Source of the DNA: SVQP01 sp045594705
Lineage (GTDB): Bacteria > Bacillota > Clostridia > Oscillospirales > CAG-272
Direction of reading: 5' to 3'
DNA length: 17,236 nucleotides
Assembly (NCBI GenBank): GCA_045594705.1
Contig: JAZNZB010000076.1
Location: 1 to 17,236, forward strand
A model generated the notes under the pieces. The model worked only from the letters and a program-made list of their open reading frames with translations. It searched no databases and was not told the DNA's origin. Every line of letters starts with the position of its first letter. Within the stretch, counting starts at the first letter, position 1. Positions 1-6,686 of the stretch are shown in pieces. The translations under genes and the position numbers were made by a program.

Positions 1-160
1 CGTGTGCGGCGCGAATGGGGTTCACATTCGCCGCTCGAAGATCGGAGAGCGGCTCGCGCAGCGAGACATTCTCCAGGCGCAGAGCGCGCGAATATTCGCC
101 ATAGGCGAAATTCCCCTCATATCACCCATGGTATGCCCCATCGAGGGGAATTGAAACGCT
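1..160. repeat. Hairpin-rich intergenic repeat block
   Basis: No convincing gene lies here. The stretch is a chain of short inverted repeats: GCGAAT/ATTCGC (about 11-31), CTCGC/GCGAG (about 53-64), TTCGCC/GGCGAA around 95-109 and CCCCTC/GAGGGG (about 114-139), ending in GGAATTGAAAC. Such mosaics of small hairpins are typical of dispersed palindromic repeats in Clostridia genomes (family knowledge). No second copy occurs inside the window, so the repeat nature is inferred from structure only. It lies downstream of the regulator gene ending at 198 and might end or stabilise its transcript, but there is no T-run as in a classical terminator. Confidence 0.4.
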
Positions 161-197
161 GACCGAAGCATTTTGCGAAGCTCCCTTTTCGTAATGT

Positions 198-611
198 TCA
201 CTTGAGTCCGTAATGCTTTTTGATCTCCGGACTGCAAACTGTCTTTCCGCGCACCTTAATGCTTTCGATTACGGCAAATACCTTTTCCGCATCACAATTA
301 TGATCTAACATAAAAACACCGTAGCCAAGCACGGTCGTCTTTTCCCCGCTTTCAAACATCTCATCAATTTCCTTGGCTGTGTAGCCCGATACGCCTATGA
401 ACCAGGCATGATCCGTGCCGCTGCGTTTCTGATTTTGCTCGATCAAGCGGTCGATCGTGCTTCTGTTCTCATCCAGTGCCGAGCGCAGTGCATGATTGAT
501 AAAATCGCTTCTGTTGGAATAATACCCGTTATCCACAAGCAGATCGATTTGTGACAGTGTGGACGTATTGATATTGACCGAAACCTTTTCACTCAAAACT
601 TCTTTTGACAT
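198..611 (-). CDS. Ribbon-helix-helix (CopG/MetJ/Arc-type) regulator with a C-terminal extension
   Basis: A 137-residue protein. The start is the ATG at 611, 4 bases after AAGGAGG; a longer frame to 692 runs through the promoter and is rejected. Residues 9-50 have the ribbon-helix-helix pattern: a short basic beta strand (KVSVNIN), then two helices with a YSNRSDFINHALR core typical of CopG-like DNA-binding dimers. Residues about 65-137 form an extra domain (WFIGVSGYTAKEIDEMF ... VRGKTVCSPEIKKHYG) that I do not recognise. It lacks the His/Cys nickel ligands of NikR, so a NikR call is not supported. The gene stands alone with its own consensus promoter and an inverted repeat between start site and RBS, suggesting autoregulation. 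With no toxin gene beside it, an antitoxin role is less likely. DNA binding is fairly sure; the target is unknown. Confidence 0.85.
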   Translation of the reverse strand: MSKEVLSEKVSVNINTSTLSQIDLLVDNGYYSNRSDFINHALRSALDENRSTIDRLIEQNQKRSGTDHAWFIGVSGYTAKEIDEMFESGEKTTVLGYGVFMLDHNCDAEKVFAVIESIKVRGKTVCSPEIKKHYGLK

Positions 612-622
612 ATGCCCTCCTT

Positions 623-642
623 TATGCTCTGATTGGAGCATA
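623..642 (-). promoter_or_regulatory. Inverted repeat at the start site of the RHH gene (candidate operator or 5' UTR hairpin)
   Basis: Perfect 7-bp arms TATGCTC and GAGCATA are separated by 6 bases. The predicted start site is near 641, so the repeat covers the start and the leader directly before the AAGGAGG site. It could be the operator of the RHH protein, whose family binds short inverted or direct repeats, or an mRNA hairpin next to the RBS. Confidence 0.55.
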
Positions 643-647
643 GTTAT

Positions 648-676
648 ATTATATCTCATATTAGTATATCTGTCAA
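648..676 (-). promoter_or_regulatory. Sigma-A promoter of the RHH regulator
   Basis: Read on the minus strand: TTGACA (676-671), a 17-base spacer, TATAAT (653-648). Both hexamers match the consensus exactly. The start codon follows about 30 bases after the predicted start site. Confidence 0.85.
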
Positions 677-700
677 GAGGCACTTGCCGCAAATATGAAA

Positions 701-723
701 AGCCAACGCTGAGGGCGTTGGCT
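701..723 (-). terminator. Intrinsic terminator of the 785-2801 operon, possibly bidirectional
   Basis: A 9-bp perfect stem (AGCCAACGC with GCGTTGGCT) and 5-base loop. The minus-strand transcript continues as TTTTCATATTT, and the plus strand has a T-run after the stem. It lies about 60 bases after the stop codon at 785 and before the promoter of the RHH gene, so it separates two minus-strand units. Confidence 0.8.
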
Positions 724-784
724 TTTTTATTCCCTGTTTTTTATTTTTTCGTTGTTTTCACTCAGGTCAAAATCAGCCTTACCT

Positions 785-1594
785 TTATACCAATATCTCA
801 TATAAAAGCTCTTTTTCACGGTCGGAATAGAATTCCGAGGAATCAATCAGATCTTTGACCGCATAATAATCGGAATTTTTGAACAGATCCTCACCATGCT
901 CGCGGCTGACTTCGGCAAGACAAGTCAAAAGCTCTTCAAGATGGGTTTCGGATTCCGTGATCCTGTACGTTTCTTTCCCGTACACAAAATCAAATTGCAA
1001 TTGGTGCTTGCGACTTTGTACAGCTCCGTACACTAAATATACGGAGATATTGATCTGATCTGCCTGCTCCAAGGGCATCTCCTTCGTTACAACATTAAAA
1101 CCGTTATACTGTCGGAGCACACCGTCCGATCGTACCGTTTCCCTGTCCATCCAGGAAAAGCCCATGACTCCCGCTGTGATGAAAAGAGCCAACAGCCATG
1201 TGCCGAATCTTTTGATCAGTGTCTTTTTCTTTTCTGCGCTCATTTCCGAAAAGAATCGCTTGGAAAACAGCGGAGCACTCTCTATGACATACTTGCTTGC
1301 ATCAAGTGGGTGCTTTCTACTTCCAAACAACGGTATAACGTCACTGTACATGCTCACATAGGAAAGCGGCACGAAAAAGGCAACTGCGACAAACAGTCCG
1401 GCAAACATCATTTCCCAAACCTTATACGTGGCGGCCACAACAGCAGGATCGATAAAACCCAGTTTTCGAGGCAGCCATACGCCAAGCAAAATGAGCCCGG
1501 CTAAATTTGCTATGGTAAGTAACACCTTGACTGCACCGTAAATTGCCTTATCCAACGTGGATAGCGGTGCAGTTTTTTTCTTCTTTTTGGCCAT
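785..1594 (-). CDS. Membrane protein of unknown function, three predicted TM segments
   Basis: 269 residues; ATG at 1594 preceded by AGAAGGAGA. The protein begins with a lysine-rich stretch (residues 2-7). Hydrophobic segments lie at about 20-40, 62-82 and 130-149, and a mostly hydrophilic tail of about 120 residues (150-269) follows, rich in charged residues and tyrosine. I do not recognise a family. Three segments put the tail on the opposite side from the basic N-terminus, so by the positive-inside rule the tail is probably extracytoplasmic. It is the last gene of a three-gene unit, 56 bases after the UPF0316-type gene, with no terminator or promoter visible between them. The coding call is firm; the function is unknown. 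Confidence 0.8.
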   Translation of the reverse strand: MAKKKKKTAPLSTLDKAIYGAVKVLLTIANLAGLILLGVWLPRKLGFIDPAVVAATYKVWEMMFAGLFVAVAFFVPLSYVSMYSDVIPLFGSRKHPLDASKYVIESAPLFSKRFFSEMSAEKKKTLIKRFGTWLLALFITAGVMGFSWMDRETVRSDGVLRQYNGFNVVTKEMPLEQADQINISVYLVYGAVQSRKHQLQFDFVYGKETYRITESETHLEELLTCLAEVSREHGEDLFKNSDYYAVKDLIDSSEFYSDREKELLYEILV

Positions 1595-1650
1595 AGCGCT
1601 CTCCTTCTATTTGAAAAATAGTTCTTATGATTGATAAACGTGGTACGCTT

Positions 1651-2202
1651 TTACTTCACCATCCCGTAGCCACCCGCATACTTGCTGACCTCGGAGGCGA
1701 CCACAAACACCTTTCCCTCGCAGCAGGCGCGGATCTCGGTAAGTGCGCGTTTGGTACGCTTTCTGGGCAGAACGATAAAGATCATGTTCATTTTCTCTGT
1801 CGCACCGTGGCCGGGCAGAACGGTATAGCCCAGGTCATGCTGCTTTAAGTAAGCCGTGATCTTCTCTGTGCTCTCGTCGCTTGCGATCAGCTCTAAGTTG
1901 GACGTGCCCAGCGCGATCTTTCCCTCAATGGTAGAGCCCAGGAATAAGCCCGTGGCATAGCCCGCGCAGTAAAACAGCAGGCGCAAGGGGTTATCGCCCA
2001 GCGTGCCGATGACGCCCGACACCACAAGACCCCAGATGATGCACTCCACAAAGCCAAGACCTGCAGCCTTGAGCCTCTGCCCCTTGACCATCATACAGGT
2101 CTTGAGCGACTGAATGGTGATCTCCAAGATCTTTGCAGCACAGATCAGAAAGCAAACCAAAATGGGGTGGATCCCCTCAAGCATAGCCAAAAATTCAGAC
2201 AT
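1651..2202 (-). CDS. UPF0316-type membrane protein (DUF5698 + DUF2179)
   Basis: 183 residues from the ATG at 2202, which has AAAAGGAG seven bases upstream; a TTG at 2223 overlaps the preceding stop and is less likely. Hydrophobic segments lie at about 12-32, 50-67 and 72-92, the membrane part (DUF5698-like). Residues about 100-183 form a soluble DUF2179-like domain with the usual features: a VLPGHGATEKMNMIFIVLPR stretch, then a helix and a closing VSKYAGGYG. The B. subtilis relatives (YebE/YqfU-like) have no firm biochemical role; DUF2179 domains are thought to be small cytoplasmic sensor or binding modules. It lies 17 bases after the cyclase gene, in one transcript with it. Confidence 0.85.
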   Translation of the reverse strand: MSEFLAMLEGIHPILVCFLICAAKILEITIQSLKTCMMVKGQRLKAAGLGFVECIIWGLVVSGVIGTLGDNPLRLLFYCAGYATGLFLGSTIEGKIALGTSNLELIASDESTEKITAYLKQHDLGYTVLPGHGATEKMNMIFIVLPRKRTKRALTEIRACCEGKVFVVASEVSKYAGGYGMVK

Positions 2203-2219
2203 ATTTAACTCCTTTTCGT

Positions 2220-2801
2220 TCAATCAAGTTCAATCAAGGTAGCGCGGCAGGGTGCGCCGTCCGCAGCGCCTAAGTTGATGGGCGCGGCGTGCAGCAAATA
2301 CGTGCCGTCGGGTACGTGCGCAAGACGAATGCCCTCCAGCAGCACGACGCCCGCACCGAGCAGTGCCAGATGCACCGCCATGGGCGCGGATTCGGGGCCC
2401 ACGGTCTGCGATTCGTTGCCAAACAGATCAAGCCCCGCAGCGGCCATCACACGGGCCGCCTCAAGCGTCAGCGTGGCTTTCCCCTTGATCAGTATTTTTT
2501 TGATATTTCCCGCCATTTCCAGCATGCGGTGCGCGTCGGACGCGGTAATATCCCCCGCGTGTGAGATCACGACAGCCTTGCCGATCAGCGCGTCAAGCGG
2601 CAGAGCGTCCACGGTCTTGCCATCCGTGATAAAATGCGCAGGCGCGTCGATATGCGTGCCGTTGTGTGCACACATGGAAAACGCAGTCAGATTGCACACG
2701 TCACCCGCGTCCAAGGATGCCAGCACCTCTCGCGCAGGCGCGGGATCCCCCGGGTAGACCGCACAGGTAAAAATCTCTTGGGAAATGTCAAAGATTTGCA
2801 T
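2220..2801 (-). CDS. Cyclase / kynurenine-formamidase-like metal hydrolase
   Basis: 193 residues; ATG at 2801 with AAAGGGAG upstream. The family signature HxGTHxDxPxH is complete as HNGTHIDAPAHF: His46, His50, Asp52 and His56 are the expected divalent-metal ligands. The N-terminus (DISQEI ... VYPGDP) is also typical. Members hydrolyse amide or ester bonds of small molecules, e.g. N-formylkynurenine to kynurenine; others act in polyketide ring closure or as isatin hydrolases. No other tryptophan-breakdown gene is nearby, so the substrate is unknown. The protein is somewhat shorter than the usual 205-260 residues but keeps the core. It is the first gene of a minus-strand unit with a good promoter. 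Confidence 0.88.
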   Translation of the reverse strand: MQIFDISQEIFTCAVYPGDPAPAREVLASLDAGDVCNLTAFSMCAHNGTHIDAPAHFITDGKTVDALPLDALIGKAVVISHAGDITASDAHRMLEMAGNIKKILIKGKATLTLEAARVMAAAGLDLFGNESQTVGPESAPMAVHLALLGAGVVLLEGIRLAHVPDGTYLLHAAPINLGAADGAPCRATLIELD

Positions 2802-2828
2802 GATATGCTCCCTTTTGCCGTTTTTTTC

Positions 2829-2857
2829 ATTATAGCAAAATTATCCGATAAAATCAA
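2829..2857 (-). promoter_or_regulatory. Sigma-A promoter of the cyclase operon
   Basis: Read on the minus strand: TTGATT (2857-2852), a 17-base spacer, TATAAT (2834-2829). It sits about 30 bases before the cyclase ATG. Confidence 0.75.
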
Positions 2858-2909
2858 GAGCGAGGTGGAATCTTTTGAGAAGTGTCATTTATCAAATATC
2901 CGTTCGAGT

Positions 2910-3181
2910 AAAGGAGCGTCCGTGTGGTAAACCTCATCCACCGCAATCGCTTCTCTCTTTTTCACCTCGTACCTCGGTGAAAATTCGCTCCGCTGCGGTC
3001 CCCCTTCCCCCGCGGGGAAGGCTTTATAATGTGCATCCGTCTTGTTCAAGCTTCCGTCAAGGGACACCGCAAAGAGCCTTCCCCCCGGGGGAAGGGGGAC
3101 CGCAGCGGCACTTGAATTGAGCAGAGCGAGGTTCAATGACGCGGTTGCGGTGGATGAGGTTTACCACACGGACGCTCTTTC
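2910..3181. mobile_element. MITE-like non-coding element with long terminal inverted repeats
   Basis: Bases 2914-2950 and 3141-3177 are reverse complements over 37 bases with one mismatch; weaker matching extends a few bases outward. Nested inside, 2990-3023 and 3075-3108 pair over 34 bases with one mismatch, and each of these is itself a hairpin (CCTTCCCC / GGGGAAGG). The short open frames here are by-products of the repeats and no transposase is present. Such G/C-run elements with a GTGTGGTAAACCTCATCCAC end are, from general knowledge, common in gut Clostridia and are probably non-autonomous transposon remnants. It fills most of the 500-base gene-free gap 2802-3301, which otherwise holds only two promoters and a palindrome. 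No clear target-site duplication was found. Confidence 0.7.
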
Positions 3182-3214
3182 ATTCACTTGGACAGAAATA
3201 TGTCGCTCGTAAAT

Positions 3215-3235
3215 ATTTATTGATTTTCAATAAAT
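3215..3235. promoter_or_regulatory. Perfect palindrome just upstream of the DUF2975 operon promoter
   Basis: Arms ATTTATTGA and TCAATAAAT (9 bp, perfect) with a 3-base spacer, ending 5 bases before the -35 box. It is a plausible operator for the small Cro/C1 regulator encoded second in the operon, or an AT-rich upstream activating element. Confidence 0.55.
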
Positions 3236-3240
3236 TATTA

Positions 3241-3269
3241 TTGACATGCAATATTTCCCATGTTATAAT
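3241..3269 (+). promoter_or_regulatory. Sigma-A promoter of the DUF2975-HTH operon
   Basis: TTGACA at 3241-3246, a 17-base spacer, TATAAT at 3264-3269, both exact consensus. The start site is expected near 3276. That leaves too little room for an RBS before the ATG at 3284 and supports the TTG start at 3302. Confidence 0.88.
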
Positions 3270-3301
3270 GAAAACAAAGATACATGAGAGGAGCGAGGAC
3301 T

Positions 3302-3775
3302 TTGAAGTTGGATATCAAGAACGCGTTTGCGATCACGGGCATGATTGCCTGCGTCTGCATACTGGCAGCCATCGTACTGATCTGTGCATATCTGCCGCCC
3401 GTGGTTTCGGCTATGATCGACATTCCCGATCAGATCGGCAACCGAAACGAATTGGATGCCGCGGGGCGACAATGGATTTTGACAGATGCTTACGCCATGC
3501 TTGCGCTCGCCGCTGTGTGTGATGCTTTGGTCATTGCGCTGCTTGCAAAGGTAATTCGCAAGCGAGAGCACACCAAGAGCTTTAGTACGCTGCTGCTCTG
3601 CATCGCAATCTGCTGCTTTGGTGAAGCATTCCTTGCCATTTTACTGATCGCGCAATTTCAGATGGTGCTTTTCGTGGTCTTTATTGCCCTTGCCTTAGGG
3701 CTTTGCATGCTGATCGTGCGGCATTTGCTGGCACAAGCAGCCGAAATCAAACAAGAAAATGAACTTACGGTGTGA
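3302..3775 (+). CDS. DUF2975 family membrane protein
   Basis: 157 residues. I chose the TTG at 3302, which has AGAGGAG 8 bases upstream; the ATG at 3284 would start before that RBS and only some 8 bases after the predicted transcription start. Four hydrophobic segments (about 8-33, 60-83, 95-116, 119-141) match the usual DUF2975 layout. The family is an integral membrane protein of unknown function that is nearly always encoded next to a small YozG-like Cro/C1 regulator, as here, and the two are thought to form a regulator plus membrane partner pair. The start of the HTH gene lies 8 bases after this stop. Confidence 0.85.
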   Translation: MKLDIKNAFAITGMIACVCILAAIVLICAYLPPVVSAMIDIPDQIGNRNELDAAGRQWILTDAYAMLALAAVCDALVIALLAKVIRKREHTKSFSTLLLCIAICCFGEAFLAILLIAQFQMVLFVVFIALALGLCMLIVRHLLAQAAEIKQENELTV

Positions 3776-3783
3776 GGTATATT

Positions 3784-4059
3784 ATGATTTTAATTAACTT
3801 GGATGTTGTGATGGCAAAGCGCAAAATGTCGCTGAATGAACTCTCGGACAAAGTGGGCATTACGCTTGCCAACCTTTCCATTCTCAAAAACAACCATGCA
3901 AAAGCGGTCAGACTCAGCACGCTGGACGCGCTTTGCAAGGCCCTTGACTGCCAACCTGCAGATATTTTGGAATACGTACCGGATGCGCAAGAAGAAATGG
4001 GGCAAAAGGCCGAGCCGCAGGTAAAGCCTGAGGTGATCAAGAGGGGGTTAAACGCATGA
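3784..4059 (+). CDS. Small Cro/C1-type (YozG-like) HTH regulator
   Basis: 91 residues from the ATG at 3784; GTGAGG, overlapping the previous stop, acts as RBS. The HTH_26-type fold covers about residues 5-67: INLDVVMAKRKMSLNELSD, the recognition helix region ITLANLSILKNNHAKAVRLS, then LCKALDCQPADILEYVPD. A short hydrophilic tail follows (68-91). This is the standard partner of DUF2975. It probably represses its own operon, perhaps at the palindrome 3215-3235; that is inference. Its stop overlaps the next gene as ATGA, so the lipoprotein is likely translationally coupled to it. Confidence 0.9.
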   Translation: MILINLDVVMAKRKMSLNELSDKVGITLANLSILKNNHAKAVRLSTLDALCKALDCQPADILEYVPDAQEEMGQKAEPQVKPEVIKRGLNA

Positions 4060-4625
4060 AGAAGAATATGATCTTTAGTTTCGCGGCTATGATGGTAGTT
4101 ATATGTATGTTACTATCCGGCTGCAACACTGTATTTGGATACAAACACGAAGATAATTTCAAGCGCTATGGAAAATGGGAAACATATTTGGATGTTCCAT
4201 CATATTTACCGGCTTCTGTATCCGACTATCAAGTTAACGGTTATTCATACACACTTTATGCATATTTGGATATCTGCTTTGAGATTTTCTTGGATATTAC
4301 CGTTACTCAGGAGCAATTTGATCAGCTTGTGAATGAAGCAAAAGAATATTCCAATTTTATTTGTGAGCAAGAGGCATATTATTGTGACGGATATACCGAG
4401 ATCGTCTATAAGGATTCCTATGAGATCTATCGAAATGAAGATGCAACTACTGAAAACGTAGGCTGGGCACACATTGAAAAGATTATTTATAATCCTGAAA
4501 CTTTAAATATTATTTTTGTGTGTTTTCACACTATGGATGGCGACGTGTACAAATTGGATGATTTGGCATATTTCAAAAGATTTTCTATAAAGGAGAATGA
4601 ATATGTGGCAAATCTCAAAAAGTAA
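4056..4625 (+). CDS. Putative lipoprotein of unknown function
   Basis: 189 residues; ATG overlaps the regulator's stop (ATGA) and has GAGGGGG upstream. A lipoprotein signal is clear: basic N-terminus (MKKN), a hydrophobic stretch at 5-20 and a lipobox L-S-G-C with the acylated cysteine at position 23. The mature part is rich in Tyr, Asp and Glu and matches no family I know. It is visibly more AT-rich, and uses more A/T-ending codons, than the fak and gln regions, which may indicate separate acquisition or weak selection. It should sit on the outer face of the membrane, beside the membrane proteins of the same operon. Confidence 0.82.
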   Translation: MKKNMIFSFAAMMVVICMLLSGCNTVFGYKHEDNFKRYGKWETYLDVPSYLPASVSDYQVNGYSYTLYAYLDICFEIFLDITVTQEQFDQLVNEAKEYSNFICEQEAYYCDGYTEIVYKDSYEIYRNEDATTENVGWAHIEKIIYNPETLNIIFVCFHTMDGDVYKLDDLAYFKRFSIKENEYVANLKK

Positions 4626-4688
4626 TGCAACGCGAAAGAAAGTTTTTATTCAAATCAAAACCATAACAAAAATAGGAGAAAACGATTT

Positions 4689-4991
4689 ATGAAGACAAAC
4701 TCACATAAAGCCATAATGGTCACTTTGGCTGCAGCATCGGTTTTGGCTGCATTGGTTACTGCACTTGGCTTTTTGATGCATATCTTCGCGTTTGAATTCA
4801 TAGGCTTTTTGCTGCATGCTTCATGGTTCGCGGCATGGGGGATCGTGCTGATCGAAGGGTTGATCACGAAAAAAGTAAAGCTTGCAGATTGGAAATGCTG
4901 CGTTTTGACGGGCGGTGGGCAAACGGTTGCCTCGGCAGCGGTTTTTATGGCATTTCTGTACGCGTTTGCGGATGTGTTGAGCAATTTTTGA
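4689..4991 (+). CDS. Small membrane protein, unknown
   Basis: 100 residues; ATG preceded by AGGAG with a spacing of about 10. Hydrophobic segments lie at about 9-33, 36-60 and 75-96, giving two to three membrane passes joined by short basic loops (KKVKLADWK). No family recognised. It follows the lipoprotein after a 63-base gap without an obvious promoter or terminator, so it is probably in the same transcript. Confidence 0.72.
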   Translation: MKTNSHKAIMVTLAAASVLAALVTALGFLMHIFAFEFIGFLLHASWFAAWGIVLIEGLITKKVKLADWKCCVLTGGGQTVASAAVFMAFLYAFADVLSNF

Positions 4992-5030
4992 TTTTTTGAG
5001 AATCACGTACTGAATACAAAAGGAGATTAC

Positions 5031-5516
5031 ATGAAAGACACAGTTCTGCGAAAATGGTATATCTACGTTCCCATATGGCTGACTTTATATGTACTGCCGC
5101 TCCCTGCTCATATCATTTTCGTGATCTTTACGCTATCCGATCAGAGCTTGTTACAAATGCTCGCGGCCTTTGGGGGCACGTTTATCATGGGACTGATGTT
5201 TTTCTTCCCTGTTTACTGTTGCTATTACGGAGTCATTTCGTTTTTGCACACGTTGATCGACGAGATCTTTTTATGCGATACCCACAAGGTGCAGCGTCTG
5301 ATCACTTGCATTCTGTCTTTCATGGGTTCTGCACTTCTCATCACAAGCAGCATTGGGATATACCTGTGCTTGGAGGTTGAAACGTGGGTGTTTTTGATCC
5401 CGATTGCGCTGACGCTGCTGGGATTGCAGATCGTCTTTGCACTGGTTGGTGGCAGACTTGTCATTGAAGGAAGTTGGGCATTGGCTGCAATGATGAAACA
5501 AAGGAGTACGACATGA
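5031..5516 (+). CDS. Four-pass membrane protein, unknown
   Basis: 161 residues; ATG with AAAGGAG upstream. Hydrophobic segments lie at about 12-34, 44-71, 90-113 and 118-140. The loop between the second and third carries HTLIDEIFLCDTHKVQR. No recognised domain. It overlaps the next gene by four bases (ATGA), so the two are probably translated together and may act together in the membrane. Confidence 0.75.
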   Translation: MKDTVLRKWYIYVPIWLTLYVLPLPAHIIFVIFTLSDQSLLQMLAAFGGTFIMGLMFFFPVYCCYYGVISFLHTLIDEIFLCDTHKVQRLITCILSFMGSALLITSSIGIYLCLEVETWVFLIPIALTLLGLQIVFALVGGRLVIEGSWALAAMMKQRSTT

Positions 5517-6301
5517 GAATAAAGGAGCGACTTACAAAAACGAATATTGTGCTGTTGGTGATTTCCAGTATCATTCCATTGGCTGCGCTGGGCTTCATGA
5601 TCATATTACTGTTTGCCAATACTCTTTTTACGCCTGCATACGTAATAAGCCTGATACTTCCCATATTCGCATTGTTGGCGGTATGGGCAACCGGGCTTTC
5701 AAAGATCAAGCTTGGATGGAAAATCACGTGTTGTTGCATATTTGTGTTTGGGTTTGTCATATTCTTTTTCACAGTGCTATCTTGGGGGGAATTTGCGTTG
5801 ATAGACCACTATTCGGATGATGGCGCCATATCTCCCTACACAGATGCCACCGAGAAACTTGAAACTATGCCAACGCTTGATGAGATCGGAGATCCGGAAA
5901 AAATTGACTATTACTATTATTTTGCCAGCGCGATGATATTCGCATGGGAGTCAGATACCTTGCTCTGTACCTATGACGAGCAGGCGTACAAGGAGCAAAA
6001 GGCGCTGCTTGATCAAACCTACATTTTTCAAACCGAGGATATGGAGGAGTGCGATTACACCTGTTCTCCTTATGCCGAGGTAGATGGGTTTACGTTTCGT
6101 GTTTTATCGTTTGATCAGTATCAGCATTTGTATTATCCGAAATACATGACCTTGATCGGCACAAATGATGAAACCTATCAGATCGTCTATATTTCTTATG
6201 ATGATTCGGATCTCGATTATATCAGCAGCTCCCTTGCAAAGTTCATAGAAGATGACTGCGGGTGGAAGTATGTACAGCGCAGAAAGGTGTATTTTGACTG
6301 A
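5513..6301 (+). CDS. Membrane protein with a large extracytoplasmic domain, unknown
   Basis: 262 residues from the ATG at 5513, which overlaps the upstream stop and has AAAGGAG before it; the longer frame starting inside the previous gene is rejected. Hydrophobic segments lie at about 12-34, 42-60 and 70-90, followed by a 170-residue acidic, Tyr-rich domain (DYYYYFASAMIFAWES ... DDSDLDYISSSLAKFIEDD) that should be outside the cell. The general composition of that domain resembles the lipoprotein's mature part, but I see no clear homology. It is the last gene before the shared terminator. Confidence 0.78.
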   Translation: MRIKERLTKTNIVLLVISSIIPLAALGFMIILLFANTLFTPAYVISLILPIFALLAVWATGLSKIKLGWKITCCCIFVFGFVIFFFTVLSWGEFALIDHYSDDGAISPYTDATEKLETMPTLDEIGDPEKIDYYYYFASAMIFAWESDTLLCTYDEQAYKEQKALLDQTYIFQTEDMEECDYTCSPYAEVDGFTFRVLSFDQYQHLYYPKYMTLIGTNDETYQIVYISYDDSDLDYISSSLAKFIEDDCGWKYVQRRKVYFD

Positions 6302-6305
6302 TTCT

Positions 6306-6328
6306 GCGGAAGCAAACCCCCGCCCTAC
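6306..6328. repeat. GTAGGG-family dispersed repeat, copy 1
   Basis: These 23 bases match 17167-17189 at 21 positions (both end in CCCCCGCCCTAC). The copy lies directly after the stop at 6301. A further small inverted repeat (GGGACG / CGTCCC) follows at about 6339-6359. Confidence 0.6.
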
Positions 6329-6380
6329 GAATACAACGGGACGTCGAGGCGCCGTCCCCCTGCAATTTACCCAAAAGATA

Positions 6381-6413
6381 AAAGAGGTCCGCGCGTCTCG
6401 CGCAGACCTCTTT
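6381..6413. terminator. Bidirectional intrinsic terminator between convergent operons
   Basis: The stem AAAGAGGTC / GACCTCTTT continues, after a C-A mismatch, into GCGCG / CGCGC with a 3-base loop. T-runs follow on both strands (TTTTCC on plus, TTTTATCTTTT on minus). It is 20 bases after the acp stop and 80 bases after the stop at 6301, so it serves both operons. Confidence 0.88.
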
Positions 6414-6432
6414 TCCTTATGCAATTTTGCTC

Positions 6433-6654
6433 TTATGCCTTGGTGGCAAGGTAATCGCACACGTCCTTGACGGTTTCGAACTTGACGGGCTCGGTGAACT
6501 GGAAGCCGAATGCTGCCTCGATCTCCATTGCAAGCAGCATGATGGAAAGAGAGTCCAGCTTGAGGTCTTCCATGAGCTTTGTCTCGGGGGTAACCGTGGA
6601 AACGTCGATTCCGGGGTTGACTCTGCCAATGATTTCGGTGAGTTTTTCAAGCAT
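6433..6654 (-). CDS. acpP: Acyl carrier protein
   Basis: 73 residues, the normal ACP length. The phosphopantetheine attachment motif is D-S-L-S at residues 34-37 (Ser35), inside LKLDSLSIMLLAMEIEAAFG, followed by the expected helices ending in VKDVCDYLATKA. ATG at 6654 with AAAGGA about 10 bases upstream. It should carry acyl chains as thioesters in the cytoplasm. As the last gene downstream of fakA, plsX and a fakB-like gene, with no fab genes nearby, it may be a dedicated partner of PlsX rather than the main fatty acid synthesis ACP (inference). A 196-base gap with a repeat separates it from the GNAT gene; no separate promoter was seen, so transcription by read-through is likely. Confidence 0.92.
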   Translation of the reverse strand: MLEKLTEIIGRVNPGIDVSTVTPETKLMEDLKLDSLSIMLLAMEIEAAFGFQFTEPVKFETVKDVCDYLATKA

Positions 6655-6686
6655 GATGATATAATCCTTTCATATTATTCATTGAT

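Noticed and set aside
120..157. Possible CRISPR repeat, because the segment ends in ATTGAAAC after a hairpin
   Set aside because: Only one copy in the window, no regular spacing and no cas gene.
198..611. NikR assignment for the RHH protein
   Set aside because: Length fits, but the nickel-binding His/Cys residues of the C-terminal domain are missing.
2875..3136. Short open frames (81-83 codons) on both strands within the gap 2802-3301
   Set aside because: They lie in the inverted-repeat element; their Pro/Gly-rich translations come from the CCCC/GGGG hairpins.
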